Source of the DNA: Sinotaia quadrata
Taxonomy: Eukaryota; Mollusca; Gastropoda; Architaenioglossa; Viviparidae
Assembly: GCA_028829895.1 (NCBI GenBank)
Contig: CM054179.1
Coordinates: forward strand, 68,676,891-68,740,890
DNA length: 64,000 nt
Reading direction: 5' to 3'
Shown here: in pieces, positions 25,811 through 37,109 of the stretch
Position numbering within the stretch: the first letter of the stretch is position 1
Layout: every line of letters starts with the position of its first letter
Notes under the pieces: generated by a model
What the model was told of the DNA's origin: nothing
Database searches by the model: none
Seen by the model: the letters and a program-made list of their open reading frames with translations, nothing else
Translations under genes and position numbers: made by a program

Positions 25811-27479
25811 AGCTAGCTATAAGTTTTAGCCATCAATATTATTAAATTTTCTACGTCATAAATTAATTGTCTCGTCATTTTATATGCTAATTTCACAATG
25901 TTTTTTTACTAGGTCACTTACGATGCATACTGAAAAGACATAGATACATGAATAAATAATATTTAAATTATTAATTAAATATTTATATAATTAAACATTG
26001 TTTGGTTTTTGGTTTTTTTTAATTTTTTTTTGGGGGGGATTTCAAGAGTCCTCTAGCAGTTTCTTCATTTTCTTGTCTTTCAAGATATTTAAGTCAAGCG
26101 GTAATACTCACATTTACCATAGATATTATAAAGTTGTTACAAGTATGTTAAGTTAACAATTCAGTATAACAGCTGTCACATAATAGCTTACAACCGCCCC
26201 TCTTCTAAAAATAAACTACACGTAAACCTATTTTCTTTAAACGCTGACCATTATCTCCAGGCTGGAAACATACCTGAATGTTCCAGACAACTCACTAAAC
26301 TAACCAATCAAAGCGCAGCTAAGCCAAGTGAATGAATGTACCAGAAACGCACCTGTAAATTGTTAGTTGAATGTAGCTGACCGTCGAGACAACACATATT
26401 TTGGCTCCTGGTGTTCACAAAGTATATTCATACTACTAACCATATCGCTGGTTATCACCAGAAGTAAGACATTCTCTGTTTATCAGTAAGTGTTCTTTAT
26501 TTCTAGCTTTCGTATCTAGAGTTACAGTGTATATTAGCTTATGGCATACGTCATATTCCATTTATACCTTTCAGTTGCAGTATACAGCTAGCTTTTCATA
26601 GACAGATAGATAGATACATACATACATACATACATACATACATACATACATAGGTAAACATGAAATGTTGAAAATTACACTTGTTATTTTTTCCCGTTAA
26701 TAAGGACACATGAAACATAAATGAAAAATGGTTAAAATTATTATTATTATTATTATTATTATTCGTTAGTCCAGCAGTTAGAGTCAAAAATAAACCAGAA
26801 AGATAAGCTACCTGAGCTCTGTCAACAAACATTAGATTCAAATACCATCTCTGGACTATCGAGGGAGGGAAAAGCAGCTCCCTCCAAACTCCACCCACAC
26901 CCATGCCATTCATGATGGAGAAAACAAAATTTGATTCTATACTGGATCTGAAGTCGCCTGGTTCACAAGGTTTGTGCTAGTCACTGATGTTTCAGGGTGT
27001 TCTAGTGAAAAAAGTGATACTGAAACACAAACGAAAACTCGGAGACTTGGACCAGAGAGGAAAACATACAAATATTGGTCTCTTACTACTACAGCATGAG
27101 GATACTGAAAATGGATGCATGAACTCTGGCTCAAACACCATCCATATGATATTATCAGTGATAAATTTATTGTTAAATTTATTGACTTTCTTACACATAT
27201 ATTGATAACCTCATGTTTTAGAAGAACGTGGATGTATGAGGGCTCGTTAATATAGATTAAAAGACGAATTTATCTTCTCCTTTAATAAGACGTTTTCCAC
27301 ATACAGAAATGTTTACAGTGCCCGCATATCCGCCCAGTGAGAGACGAGTGGTGTCTGCTGAAGAATTATAAATTAAGTTTCTCATTACCTCTAATTAGTG
27401 TTGGATGATTAATTAATTAATTAATAATAATAGTAATAATAATAATAATAATAATAAAAATAATAATAACCATTAACTA
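25811..27479. repeat. Intergenic DNA with (CATA)n, (ATT)n and (AAT)n
   Basis: Microsatellites are (CATA)n at about 26614-26650, (ATT)n at about 26740-26764 and (AAT)n at about 27425-27470. Overlapping ORFs near 26596-27205 on both strands are unconvincing. No exon was identified. Confidence 0.6.
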
Positions 27480-27956
27480 GGTGGCGTTAGCATCACAACA
27501 TGCCACATAATTAGTACAAAGGCATGATTACGTGTACATAATTGTCGAAAATTGCCAATAAAATAATCAAATATTTAATATTCGAAACCTGAATAAATGG
27601 AATAATTAATTTGAATTAATTTGTAAATACCTTTTCATAGTAATATAGGCATTTTAATATTTTACATTTTAGGCGTAAGCGTGAAATGTAAACATGTTCC
27701 AGCACTTTCCAGTCATGGTCTCATAATCTTCTTACAGCTCTTACCACATAGGGTTTCGTAAACGTTTGGCAAAGTTGACCAATCATGTTTTGCAGCACAC
27801 GACCAATTAGACGATCACAACACATGATTAATCAGGCTTTTGCAACACGTGGTCAATCAGACTTTCATAACACTTGACCAATCAAGCTCTCATTCGTGTT
27901 TTGCAGTTCTGACTGGTCAGCCTTTGGTAAAAGTTTTGAACCCCATCTAGTGAAAG

Positions 27957-28013
27957 TCATTTAAAGTTGAACTGAATGATGACAAAGAAGTAGGAAACTA
28001 CAACTCCGACAAT
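27957..28013 (-). CDS. GRL unit 1, terminal exon (TM7)
   Basis: This 57-bp terminal exon encodes IVGVVVSYFFVIIQFNFK followed by TGA. The acceptor is a clean pyrimidine tract, CCTTTGCCTTTTACAG, and the reading phase is 0. The peptide is TM7 and carries SYFFVIIQF, the counterpart of the TYhhhhhQF signature that ends insect gustatory receptors; in that superfamily TM7 lines the ion pore. The encoded protein is identical to the unit 3 copy and differs from unit 2 at one residue. Transcripts ending here would have to pass the TGA in exon 3 of the same unit, so this exon may no longer be translated. Confidence 0.85.
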   Translation of the reverse strand: MVGVVVSYFFVIIQFNFK

Positions 28014-29109
28014 CTGTAAAAGGCAAAGGTCAATGATTAAACACGAATAATAATAGTAGGAATTAGTCAGAATACTAATTTACTAACACCATAGCAAAAG
28101 CACATCGCACGAATAAATAGTGCATACGGTGAAACAGTAATACAAGATATATTGTTTGAATATTACGAGATATTCCAACTGGGTAAGCCTCCCAAAGTAG
28201 CCGTTTCCTAAATAAACATCTTTTTATGCAATAGTCTTGACTATAGCAATTCTCCAACCCTGGTCAATCTGTCTTTTTCCCAAAACTTGTCTTCCTTGAC
28301 AATAACAATTCTCCAACTCAGGTCAGTCTATGTCTATCTTTAAACTGCATTTTGAAACTAAAAATGTCTAACTTGGTGTCTTGACTATACCAATCCTTAA
28401 ACATTTCTTTCTCAACTATTGCAATCCTCCAAATTTGAACTATGTCAGTCCTCTAGTGTAACTTTCAAAGCAATCATTCAGGTACAACTATTCTATAGAA
28501 ATATGACGCCAGTCCTAAAGCTGAAGCAGTTCTCAGGTTTATTTCCATTTGCATAGCAGTCTTCTAAATGCATCTTATTAAAGTAGTCCTCCAGCTGTAT
28601 CGTATAACATTTCGCCAACTACAACTTATTAAAGCAGACAATTTACAAAAAGGAAAAACTGATGTGTCTTCTATATACATTACTGACTTGAATTATACTT
28701 GATATCCTTTGACGGGGATGAGGAACCAAAGAAAAAGTGTAGACTAGTAGGTTGGCCAAGATAAACAGATCGACAGGAAAAATCATTCTCTACTCAAAAG
28801 AGAATTGACAATTATTATTGAACTATTATATCTACACCTTACCGACCACCCTAACGTACAGCGAGTGTAGATATAAAAATGCTATGCACGAGTTCCACGA
28901 GACCTGAAAGTTATAGTAAGGGTTAGCATGGCAGACCAAAACATTGAAGCTAAGGTATATACTGCTCTAGAATTAAAGGTCCGGTTGACATTTCTGCCTA
29001 TCCATACGCTTTGAGACGAGGAAACGTGGTTCTCTATCCAATTTATGGTGATAAAATATTAATTGAGACTCCACATGGGGTCGAATATGTCACTCAGGGT
29101 AAAAAGGTC

Positions 29110-29870
29110 TGCACTAGATACCGATGTTGCAGAATGCTCTAGTGGAAAGATCAACTTGCTTTCGACAAAACCGTTACTGGTACGCAAAAATCGAATAACA
29201 AATTAAGCAGTGACGTAGATTGATTACCAAAGGCCTTTGACTGAGTTGTGTATTCATGGATACTTGAGACAATTAAACTGTACAGGATCGCACCACTATT
29301 GCACAATCTGATCTAAGTATCAATGACAACCTGGAAAACCACAATCTGATCTAAGTGTTGACAAACTGGAAAACCTCAATCTGATCTAAGTGTCAATGAC
29401 AAAGTGAAAAACCACAATCTGATCTAAGTATCAATGACAAACTGGAAAACCACAATCTGATCTAAGTATCAATGACAAATTGGAAAATCGCAATCTGATC
29501 TAAGTATCAATGGCAAACTGGAAAACCACAGTCTTATCTAAGTATATATCACAAACTAGAAAATCACAATCTGATCTAAGTATAAATGACAAACTGGAAA
29601 ACCACAGTATGATTTAAGTATCAATGACAAACTAGAAAACCACAATCAGATTTAAGTATCAATGACAAACTGGAAAACCACAATCTAAGTATAAATGACA
29701 AACTGGAAAACCACAATCTGATCTAAGTATAAATGACAAACTGGAAAATCAGAATCACATGCAATAGAAAAGAAATTGCATGCATACCAGTAAAATGCGG
29801 AATCTTTCAAGGCGACACTCTAACACCACTCCTGTTCCCTATAGCCCTAAATCATATTTACTAAAATATC
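29110..29870 (+). mobile_element. LINE reverse-transcriptase remnant split by a minisatellite
   Basis: On the plus strand, imperfect frames read as non-LTR RT. Near 29135-29300 there is QLAFDKTV-like sequence and then KAFD.VVYSWILETIKLYRI, the family's YQKAFDSVPHSWI block with its catalytic Asp. After the 38-bp array, about 29770-29850 reads PVKCGIFQGDTLTPLLFPIA, the GIxQGDxLSPLLF block. The two are normally a few dozen residues apart and here are separated by about 450 bp of tandem repeat. Stops and frameshifts show that it is dead. It lies antisense to the receptor genes. Confidence 0.75.
29303..29751. repeat. Minisatellite, 38 bp x about 12, inside LINE RT sequence
   Basis: Units contain ACTGGAAAACCACAATCTGA and TCTAAGTATCAATGACAA. 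The unit overlaps RT coding sequence (the SMTTWKT-like segment downstream of the KAFD block), so the array appears to have grown from the LINE itself. Confidence 0.9.
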
Positions 29871-30085
29871 AAAACATCACATTTTTTCTATTCTTGTGCA
29901 GAATATTTTCATTTAAAATTTCTTACTATAAACAAAACTTAAAGACACATAATTTAGGTGTATAAATACAACTGCAAAATAACTCTTTCTCAGAAAAATG
30001 TTTTACAAATCTATAAATAAAATAAAATAACGAGAATAACTTCAGTATGCAATGTTTTACAAAACAAAGCAAAATGTATACGTAC

Positions 30086-30175
30086 TGTTAAAATGGATTC
30101 CTTTGTGATGTTAAACAATCACATAACTGTAATGCCAACATTTCCATGGATAACAGCTTGCAGAAACAAGGATAG
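30086..30175 (-). CDS. GRL unit 1, exon 3 with premature stop
   Basis: This 90-bp phase-0 exon is bounded by an AAG acceptor (TTTGTCTCCAAG) and a GTACGT donor. It would encode LSLFLQAVIHGNVGITVM and then a stop: the codon at 30119-30121 is TGA, where units 2 and 3 have GGA or GGT (Gly). The rest of the exon (LFNITKESILT) matches the others. The segment corresponds to the loop before TM7 in insect GRs (FLxxIxH...GxFxITxxxLLT). With the stop, a product from unit 1 ends before TM7. It may be a fixed pseudogenising change, a polymorphism or a sequencing error. Confidence 0.85.
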
Positions 30176-31304
30176 CTTGGAGACAAAGAAGCAATGTAGA
30201 ATTTAATTCTTGAAATATTTAATATTTGCATTGACTTTTACCAAAATGTTATTTCAAATGTGGCTGTTGAAAAGAACTGAAATATTTAATATTTGCATTG
30301 ACTTTTACCAAAATGTCATTTCAAATGTGGCTGTTGAAAAGAACTGTATTTGACAATAAAGTCATAATGACTACTTAGTATTATGAAAATTACCACCGAA
30401 AGAGATTTATCACATTCATCAAAAGACAAATTTTATAGTGACATTATTTTCAGCAAAAATGGTTGTTCCTTTGTCTTTCTTATGCAAAGTAAAAACATAA
30501 TGAAAATGTATTATATAGCCTCTTTCGATTGCTACTCTTTTCACCCATCATTTCAGATACTTATCAAATATGCTTTTTATGTTGTAAGTTATCTCATTTT
30601 ATCAGACAAAACATACAGTCTACTATCGTCTCTTAATAAATTATTTGCTAATAATTTTCAAAAACGCGCACTTACATAATGGTAATTGTTTTGTAGATGA
30701 CAAAGATAATATTCATTAAGATTTGTAAACTAGTCTGCATTTTCAAGCAGATATTGACAAGATTTCTTTCACATTTTACAACAAAGAAATAAATACAAGC
30801 AGACAGTTTACATCAGAGTTCCAACAGAGATCGTTAAAGGTTCCTCAAGAGATTGCTAAAGCTCTGATTTGTCGGTATTATGTCAAAATTTACATACACA
30901 CTCACTAATGTACACACACACAGGTATCCGCATATACACATGGATATATATTTATATATGTGTGCATCTCTGCATTGATGAGAGTGTACGTACGCTCGTT
31001 TACGGACTACGTTACTGTTATAACATTAATAATGTCTGCTATAGAAACGGGAACCATGTTAAGTAGTAGTGATATTAATATTGGTGGCAGTATTATTAGT
31101 AGCAGCAGTACAACTTGCAATATTTCTTATCGTTCTATTACTAATAATGTGATTACGTATTGTGATATTAAATTAGATTACTGATTCAACAACGACCTAC
31201 AGTCTAGGAGAAGTGGACCAGTAATATTATCAGTAATGCATCATTCACAGTCTCCCCACAAGCATGGAACATAAATGCCAGAGATCGGTTGCTCATTTAC
31301 TCAC
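30176..31304 (-). other. Unit 1 second intron
   Basis: This intron includes a 73-bp near-perfect duplication at about 30209-30345 (GAAATATTTAATATTTGCAT) that is single in unit 2 (about 40275-40350). Sequence near 30380-30500 is homologous to 40390-40500. The right part (about 31060-31190) has TATTATTAGTAG-type simple repeats shared with 42.0-42.1 kb. Confidence 0.7.
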
Positions 31305-31373
31305 CTCAGCAGCCTGTTCGGGATTTTTGGTTGCTGACTGCACTTTGAGCAGCGTGAACAGTGGGGACTTGGC
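31305..31373 (-). CDS. GRL unit 1, exon 2
   Basis: This 69-bp phase-0 exon encodes 23 residues, AKSPLFTLLKVQSATKNPEQ then AAE. The acceptor is CATGCAG and the donor GAG|GTGAGT. It encodes the intracellular loop after TM6. The equivalents are at 42376 and 56461, with three or fewer substitutions each visible in protein. Between this exon and exon A lies the decayed C-type first exon of the same unit, so first exons of two types were once available to splice here. Confidence 0.88.
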
Positions 31374-32515
31374 CTGCATGAAATGAACATGCAATATGGG
31401 CAACATGACGTAGTTCGGAAAGGTTTCAAAGAATAGAAATATGCTCCAAAGAAAGAAAGAAAGGTTAGAAACATCTGAGTAGAATTTCAAGGAAATTGTC
31501 TTACACAGTATCTTGCATTTACAGCCAAGTGTTATGTACATATTGCAGATTGTTTGGTTTGTGTTTATATTATATCCATTCTAAACTTATTTATCCCTTT
31601 TATTATAGTCATTTTGTTTGGCTTGGGTGTATACTCGATTGATTCTAGAATGATTCTCTTAACTTGTATTATGATGCTATAGCTTACTCATTATAGAATG
31701 ATTCTCGTAACTTGCATTATGATGCTATAGCTAACTCATTATAGAATGGTTCTTTTGCAACTTACATACACTTTGTTTGGCTTGCTTTAGTTTCATACCT
31801 TGCCTAATAGAATGAGAATCATTTAGTTCGTCTGAGATTTAACTAGCATGGTAAATTTTGTATACGTTAATGTTGTGTAGACTGTAGATTACCCAGGGTA
31901 GCAATTTTCCTATATATTAATTTTGGAGTAATTAAATAGATTGCTCGGCCTAGTAATTTTCCTGTGAGATAATATTGGACTAATTGTGGTTTATTTTATA
32001 GATTATCCAGTACTCTGACATATATGCTCATTAGTTTTAATGCTGTACTGTATCGAGAGTAGGGTTAATTTTACCTATATTACAATGCCTGTCGCCTTGT
32101 TAAGACATTATCGACTAGAGAATGACATGACGAATGTTATAAAAGTTTCGTATATAATTTATCCGATATATGTACATTGATTTTTGTGTACAGTATTTAA
32201 TTTCCTAAATACAGTTAATTAAAACGGTATAATAATATTTGTTTTTTCTGCTGCTTGCGGAGCGGTTTGTGTTCGAAACTTCCCGTATTCTACGATTCAT
32301 TTCGAATGTTTGCTTTTTAACAAAATTATCGAACTTGCTGATTAAACGATCCCGAAGATTTGTTTTTGTATTTGTGAGGTTTCAACTCGGGTTATTTTTC
32401 CCCGTCTTTGAAATAAAAGGGAGCTAACAATTGTGTAATGCGTTTGTGAGCTGAATCACCATATAGGTCACTGGAGTATTGATGGACGTTAGACATAATG
32501 AAATTTATTTTTTTC
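31374..32515 (-). other. Unit 1 intron between exon 2 and the C-type pseudo-exon
   Basis: A tandem duplication of about 60 bp (AGAATGATTCTC and GATGCTATAGCT) lies near 31640-31765. The block near 31860-32240 (CTAGTAATTTTCCT, ACAATGCCTGTCGCCTTGTT, TTTATCC(G/T)ATATATGTACAT) is homologous to about 42840-43220 in unit 2. Confidence 0.7.
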
Positions 32516-33031
32516 TGTAATATAGATCTATTGCAAAGAAACCGGTAAAGTTTACATTGATAGAAATAAACAATAAAAGAGGCCTGAAAACGGATAGTTC
32601 CCGCACACTATAACATACATAATAAATATGAGTATACCATTGTTTGTCATTACACAAGGCTAGCAAAAGTGATAAATACATCTCCGCAATATTCATCGGA
32701 TGAAATAAACCAAGATAAAAATGACGATAAAAATGTACGCGATGCAAATATCTTCCTCGTCTTTCTCTAGCTGTGACGTAAAGGCTCAGACATTTCAGCT
32801 AAATTCTCCCAAATGCTTCTGGAAAAAAAATAAAAACAGCGAAAATAAAAATCCAAGATTAACAGAAACTGGTCATAAAAATATCCATTATTAGAACAGA
32901 ACATAGTTAATTCATGAAAGGGGAGACAACTACTGAATCGATGAATGTTTTCCTTTCTGTTGTAGCGACAAATACGACGGCTGGCAACAAACGCAGAAAA
33001 TACACAAGAGCAAATTCAGCCTAATATTATC

Positions 33032-33084
<53 letters not shown>

Positions 33085-33300
33085 CATGCACGCACACATA
33101 CACACTGAGATATCTGCAACTTCCGGCTTAGGAGACGTAACCTGCAACATTTTGCAGTCTCACTGCGTTTGTCCTCAGAGTTACAGAATATATGGGAACC
33201 AGTCAGTGAAAGTAATTTTATAAATGATATATCCACCTGTGAGGTATGAGCCGCCCAAGCCCAAATGGAACACTTTAAATAAAGGAAATTGCTCGCTAGT
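32516..33300 (-). pseudogene. C-type GRL first-exon pseudogene, unit 1
   Basis: The minus strand aligns with the C-terminal two-thirds of exon C (57898-59094). Recognisable pieces are a NIAEMYLSLLLALC-like segment matching VADTYLSLLLAVC, a YVIV-like TM5 end, and, right of the microsatellite, the counterpart of the LQIS and SFTDWLPS region. It is broken by frameshifts and stops, by a (CA)n array at 33034-33081, and by loss of the N-terminal part (about the first 150 residues) and of the splice donor. The neighbouring A first exon remains open. Confidence 0.85.
33034..33105. repeat. (CA)n microsatellite inside the C-type pseudogene
   Basis: A CA run of about 24 copies followed by imperfect CATGCA/CACATACACAC. 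It interrupts the pseudogene at the place corresponding to about residues 216-222 of receptor C. The array in the unit 2 pseudogene sits at the same place. Confidence 0.95.
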
Positions 33301-33460
33301 CAGATCCCGGACTGTGCTGTCGGAGTCGTGGAGTTGGTTGACTTTCAGTGGAGTCGAGGTCATGAAGTCAGTTGACTTTTAGTGGAGTTGAAGTCATGAA
33401 GTCGGTGGTTGTTTTTAGGTGAAATCCGAGTCGAAGAAGTGAAGCCGGTTGTTTTTTTTT
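33301..33460. repeat. Short tandem repeat, about 40 bp
   Basis: Loose copies of TTGACTTT(T/C)AGTGGAGT followed by (T/C)GA(A/G)GTCATGAAGTC replace the missing 5' part of the C-type pseudogene. Confidence 0.75.
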
Positions 33461-33462
33461 AA

Positions 33463-33464
<2 letters not shown>

Positions 33465-33529
<65 letters not shown>
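33465..33529. repeat. (GT)n microsatellite
   Basis: Uninterrupted GT run of about 32 copies, preceded by a T run. Confidence 0.97.
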
Positions 33530-33539
<10 letters not shown>

Positions 33540-33621
33540 ATTCTTACATTTAAGTTGTCTATACTCTTTCTCTCAAATTCTTTGAAGAAAAACATCTAAG
33601 GAATAAGAAGATAAGGACAAA

Positions 33622-33745
33622 CATGCTATAAAAAGATATGTTTCTTACCTGTTCGTAAACTCTAATGCAGGAGATAAGGACAAGCATGCTTTAAAAAGAT
33701 ATGTTTATTACCTGTTCGTAAACTCTACTGCAGGAGATTGTAAGA
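33622..33745 (-). repeat. Tandem duplication of the exon A donor region
   Basis: About 65 bp including CTTACCTGTTCGTAAACTCT (at 33651) is repeated at about 33707-33735. The duplicate carries a second copy of the last codons of exon A (RVYEQ-like) and a second potential donor, CAG|GTAAGA, which is closer to consensus than the working-frame donor CAG|GTAATA. Confidence 0.8.
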
Positions 33746-34902
33746 AAGAAAAAACTGACGCTGGTCATGACTATCCACGTGATTAAGCCCATCAGCAGTT
33801 CGACAGCATGTGAAGATGTCACAATCGCATGAATCCCAAATACAGTTATGGTGCCGCTTGTCAGTATAAAGATGGCTATCCACACTCGAACGTATTTGTC
33901 AGCTATCTCAGTCACGTGAGCCAGGTGAAGATACAAACGTCGATAGATGTGCAAACGACGACAAAGCTCGTCTTCATCCGATTGCTGCAGAGAGGTCATG
34001 ACTTCAGCGATTTGTGCAAAATAAAGTGATAGACAGTAGGCTAGTAAATGTACCTGGAAAATTATAAACAACCATGACGACATTGAATATACAATAGCTA
34101 TATCAAGTAGTGCTATATTCCAAATATCTGTCTTCAAGGGAGAGATAACTATGGCTTCCATGGCAGATGCTATAAAATGATTCGAGTAAAATGTCGCCGG
34201 AAACGGAATAAAAGATAAGCCAAAGTATACATACAAGACTACAATTCTGACACGAATGAACGCTTGTATGTTTCTTATGCTTATAATAAAGCCGTTTTCT
34301 CTTGCTTTTTCACGAAAAACTTCAAGAAGTTGGAAAATTTGCGGAAACCAGTCACCAAAACTAATCCCAAACGAAATGCTTCCATTAAGTGCAATTTGAG
34401 ACATCCAGGTAACATAAACTATTTTCAAAGACATATATTCGTTATCAACCAGGAAGCTGGGAGTACTTTTCAAACTGTTAAACCACAATATTAAAACTAC
34501 AATAAGACCGTAACATCTGCAAACAAAGTTTGAAAACTGCAGTTTCTTTCTCTGATATGGGAGATGACTTGTATTCTTTCGTGCAAGTCTCGTACCTGCT
34601 AAAGTACAAGAAGACCATTGGTTAATTTCGGAAATCCTATCAGTAGTTTCGTTGTGTTTATTCGAATGTAAAGAAAAGTTAATAGCATGTGTTGCAGAGT
34701 CGCCATTTAGCAAGGCACAATTTGTATTAACTGTCATTGTAAAGGAATCTACAATTTTGTTCGTATTACTCTCTATGTTAATGTTCAAATCTAGTCCCAA
34801 TAATCGCATTGCTTTAATCCATGGTACGAAGACCATTGAATATCGAACTTCATTATCATGAGTTTCTGGCATGCTCACAGTAATTGCTTCCGGTGGTGTC
34901 AT
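33712..34902 (-). CDS. GRL receptor A, long first exon (TM1-TM6)
   Basis: This exon encodes 397 residues of a gustatory-receptor-like seven-TM protein, probably a ligand-gated cation channel by analogy with insect GRs. The N-terminal motif FVPWIKAMRLLGLDLN (25-40) matches the GR N-terminal RLLG region. A polar stretch follows, then hydrophobic segments near 127-146, 157-180, 217-239, 263-292, 338-361 and 367-391. Conserved motifs are DWFPQIFQLLEVF (184-196) and DELCRRLHIYRRLYLHL (311-327). The exon ends at YEQ, CAG|GTAATA, phase 0, and continues to the exon at 31305. The unit's exon 3 carries a stop, so the full receptor (468 aa expected) would lack TM7. Receptor D starts at the Met equivalent to Met11 here, so Met11 may be the true start. 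It is closest to D and to the 49.7-kb fragment. Confidence 0.88.
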
Positions 34903-35260
34903 GGCACAGAACTTGCTTCGCTTGCGAACACTATGCTTGTTGCTTCCTGGACTGTTACTAACTGACGTTGTGATATAAGCTTACATTACCTACATTTCAT
35001 ATTGTATGGCTTGACATACGTGTCGTAATTCTGTTTCCCAATAAATTTGTTTTAACAGAAAAGTGCATGTCAAACATTACCCTGTCTGCTGTGTAAACGA
35101 TTTCTCTTTCTACGTGTGCTGACTAGATATTTTTCTTTCATTAAAAATCTTTCAGTATCAGATCAAACAATCAAAGCTGCTTTTAACAAGTATTTACCTT
35201 TTCCTTTACCTAAATGCATATGGAAAACTACAAGTATTTGAACAGTACATTTTCTATATA
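34903..35260 (-). promoter_or_regulatory. Conserved 5' flank of A-type first exons (unit 1)
   Basis: The flank aligns with 49853-50240 (unit 2 fragment) and in part with about 62190-62310 (upstream of D). Shared blocks include TTCAAACATT (TGTCAAACATT here), and TTTCTCTTTCTACGTGTGCT then GACTAGATA, about 200-230 bp upstream of the ATG. Conservation across paralogs suggests promoter or 5' UTR, but recent duplication alone could explain it. No TATA box is asserted. Confidence 0.45.
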
Positions 35261-36518
35261 ATGTTTGCAATAATTTATTATTTTCTAAAAATTCATTTCC
35301 TAAAGTAATAAATTAATTAATAATAATATGCCTGTAAAGCAACATATTTCAAATAAAATTATGTATATTTATATTAGGCATGGACGTGATAAAACGAGTA
35401 TGTAAATTCAAAAGTTTAAATTCAGTAATCAAATTAAAAATACGCGAAGTTCATGATTAAATATTTATCGCATTCGCACGTAGAGTATTTCAGTATTTTC
35501 AGAGCAAACTGAAGTCACAGAAACCTACGTGCACGCGGTCAATAGTGATAATTCCATGCCGTGGCTATGATGGAAAACTAAATTTTACGCAGTAGAATTT
35601 GAAATGTAATATGGCCTTGACCTAAACATGACAGAATATGTGTTTGAAATGTAAAGTCTTGTTCAGGACAGGCTGAAAACGAATCCATGTCAAGATCTGA
35701 ATATTTGTGTCTTTTTAATTCGAAAACTAAGTGTTTTAAAATAAAATTAGTTTCTATCCTGTCTACTATGCAGATAATATATACTTTTGAATAATGCTAA
35801 ACGCAATCTCTACAGAAATGTTATCAGCACTCGAAATTTAATTTATAGTGACCAAGAGTGAGTTGCAATATAGATATTATTAACAGTTTGCAATTGTCTT
35901 TAAGATTTGAAGTCTGGTGCCAATGTGTCTATTCACTTGAAATCGTTTGTTTTGCATACTAAGATTTGCAGACGCCAGGGAGAACTCAGTGAAAGATAAT
36001 CCTTCAACAGACTCTCTATAACCTTTCATTCCGTGCTCTAATTACCTACACACCTGTCATGTATGAAAGAGATGGAGACCAGGTATCAGGGACGCTGGGA
36101 TGCAGTCACGATGGCTGATTACTGTTGGACTGTAAAATTATCCTAAATCAGTTGAAAAATCTTAGACAACTTTCAAAAATGTGTTTGTGTGACGCAGTGT
36201 AATCAAAGCTCGACTTATTAATAAGTGAATTTACAATTATACAAACAAAACGTAATCGTTAATAAAAAAAATATGAGTAATGTTATTGATGTTATTGATA
36301 TCATTCATATTTATGAGATACGAAGGGTTCAGCATAAATAATAAACACTTGAAGTTCATTAATAAGCACAAAATTATATATTATTCATAGTTACACATGA
36401 ATCCAACTTGAACATTTAAATAACATTTTAAATCATTAATCTACAATGTAATTAATATATGTGTGTGTGTGTGTGTGCGTGTGTGTGTGTGCGTGTTTGT
36501 GTTTGTGTGTGTATGCGT

Positions 36519-36552
<34 letters not shown>

Positions 36553-37109
36553 TTGTGTGTGCGTATGTGCGCGCGAGTTTAACTTTAGAAATAAGATTAA
36601 AATAAATATAACGTTGCAGTAATTTTACAATATAGTAACTTTTAGACATGTAGAACTAAACATAAATAAACAACCATTATAATTATTACTAAAATTATTG
36701 CTACTTTTACAAATATACTATTCATTTTCAGACACGAATAGTTAAACATAAGTAACTAACAATTACAATCATTACTAATTTTCACGCATGAATAGTTAAA
36801 CATAAGTAACTAACAATTACAATCATTACTAGTTTTCACACATGAATAGTTAAACATAAGTAACTAACAATCATTACTAGTTTGATCAAATTCTAGGCAC
36901 TAGGCACTTTGAGACGTGGATAGTTATGCAACAATTACAATTATTAATAATCCTGTTACCAGTTTCACTTACATATATCACCAGATACTCATGAGTTTCC
37001 ACTATATCCTATAAACCTTACTCGCTTCTCGTCATATTATACTTAATTTCAATTTGTACGTTTTTCATTATGTTTGCATTAATTTAAGTTAATGTTAATG
37101 GGCTTGAAT
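35261..37109. other. Region between units 1 and 2
   Basis: No gene. Sequence near 35850-36060 (TTGCAATATAGATA, ATTTGCAGACG) is homologous to about 62935-63280 upstream of D, so the duplicated 5' flank reaches at least 1.1 kb. An interrupted (GT)n run lies at about 36463-36560, and a 54-bp x 3 array (ATAGTTAAACATAAGTAACT) lies at about 36735-36885. Confidence 0.65.

Larger units (their letters stand above)
28014..30085 (-). other. Unit 1 third intron, invaded by a LINE
   Basis: This is the intron between exons 3 and 4. Its left part is unremarkable AT-rich sequence. From about 28.9 kb it contains a LINE reverse-transcriptase remnant and a 38-bp minisatellite, described separately. A short CTTGACTATAGCAATTC(T/C)TC motif near 28230-28460 is the sparse counterpart of the 31-bp array at 38.1-38.5 kb in unit 2. 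Confidence 0.7.
27480..36060 (-). repeat. Receptor unit 1 (segmental duplication copy)
   Basis: This block is homologous to 37110-50740 (unit 2) and partly to 52400-63260 (unit 3). Matching landmarks include the flank beyond the last exon (CATGGTCTCATAATC at about 27714 and 37320), the three short exons, a shared intronic block (ACAATGCCTGTCGCCTTGTT at about 32080 and 43092), a decayed C-type first exon and an A-type first exon with its 5' flank. It is shorter than unit 2 mainly because unit 2 has larger minisatellites and an extra first exon, B. Confidence 0.8.

Noticed and set aside
33691..34902. Receptor A as an intronless 403-aa gene
   Set aside because: The six residues after Gln397 are read-through of the donor and are not conserved; B, C and D also stop matching at their donors.
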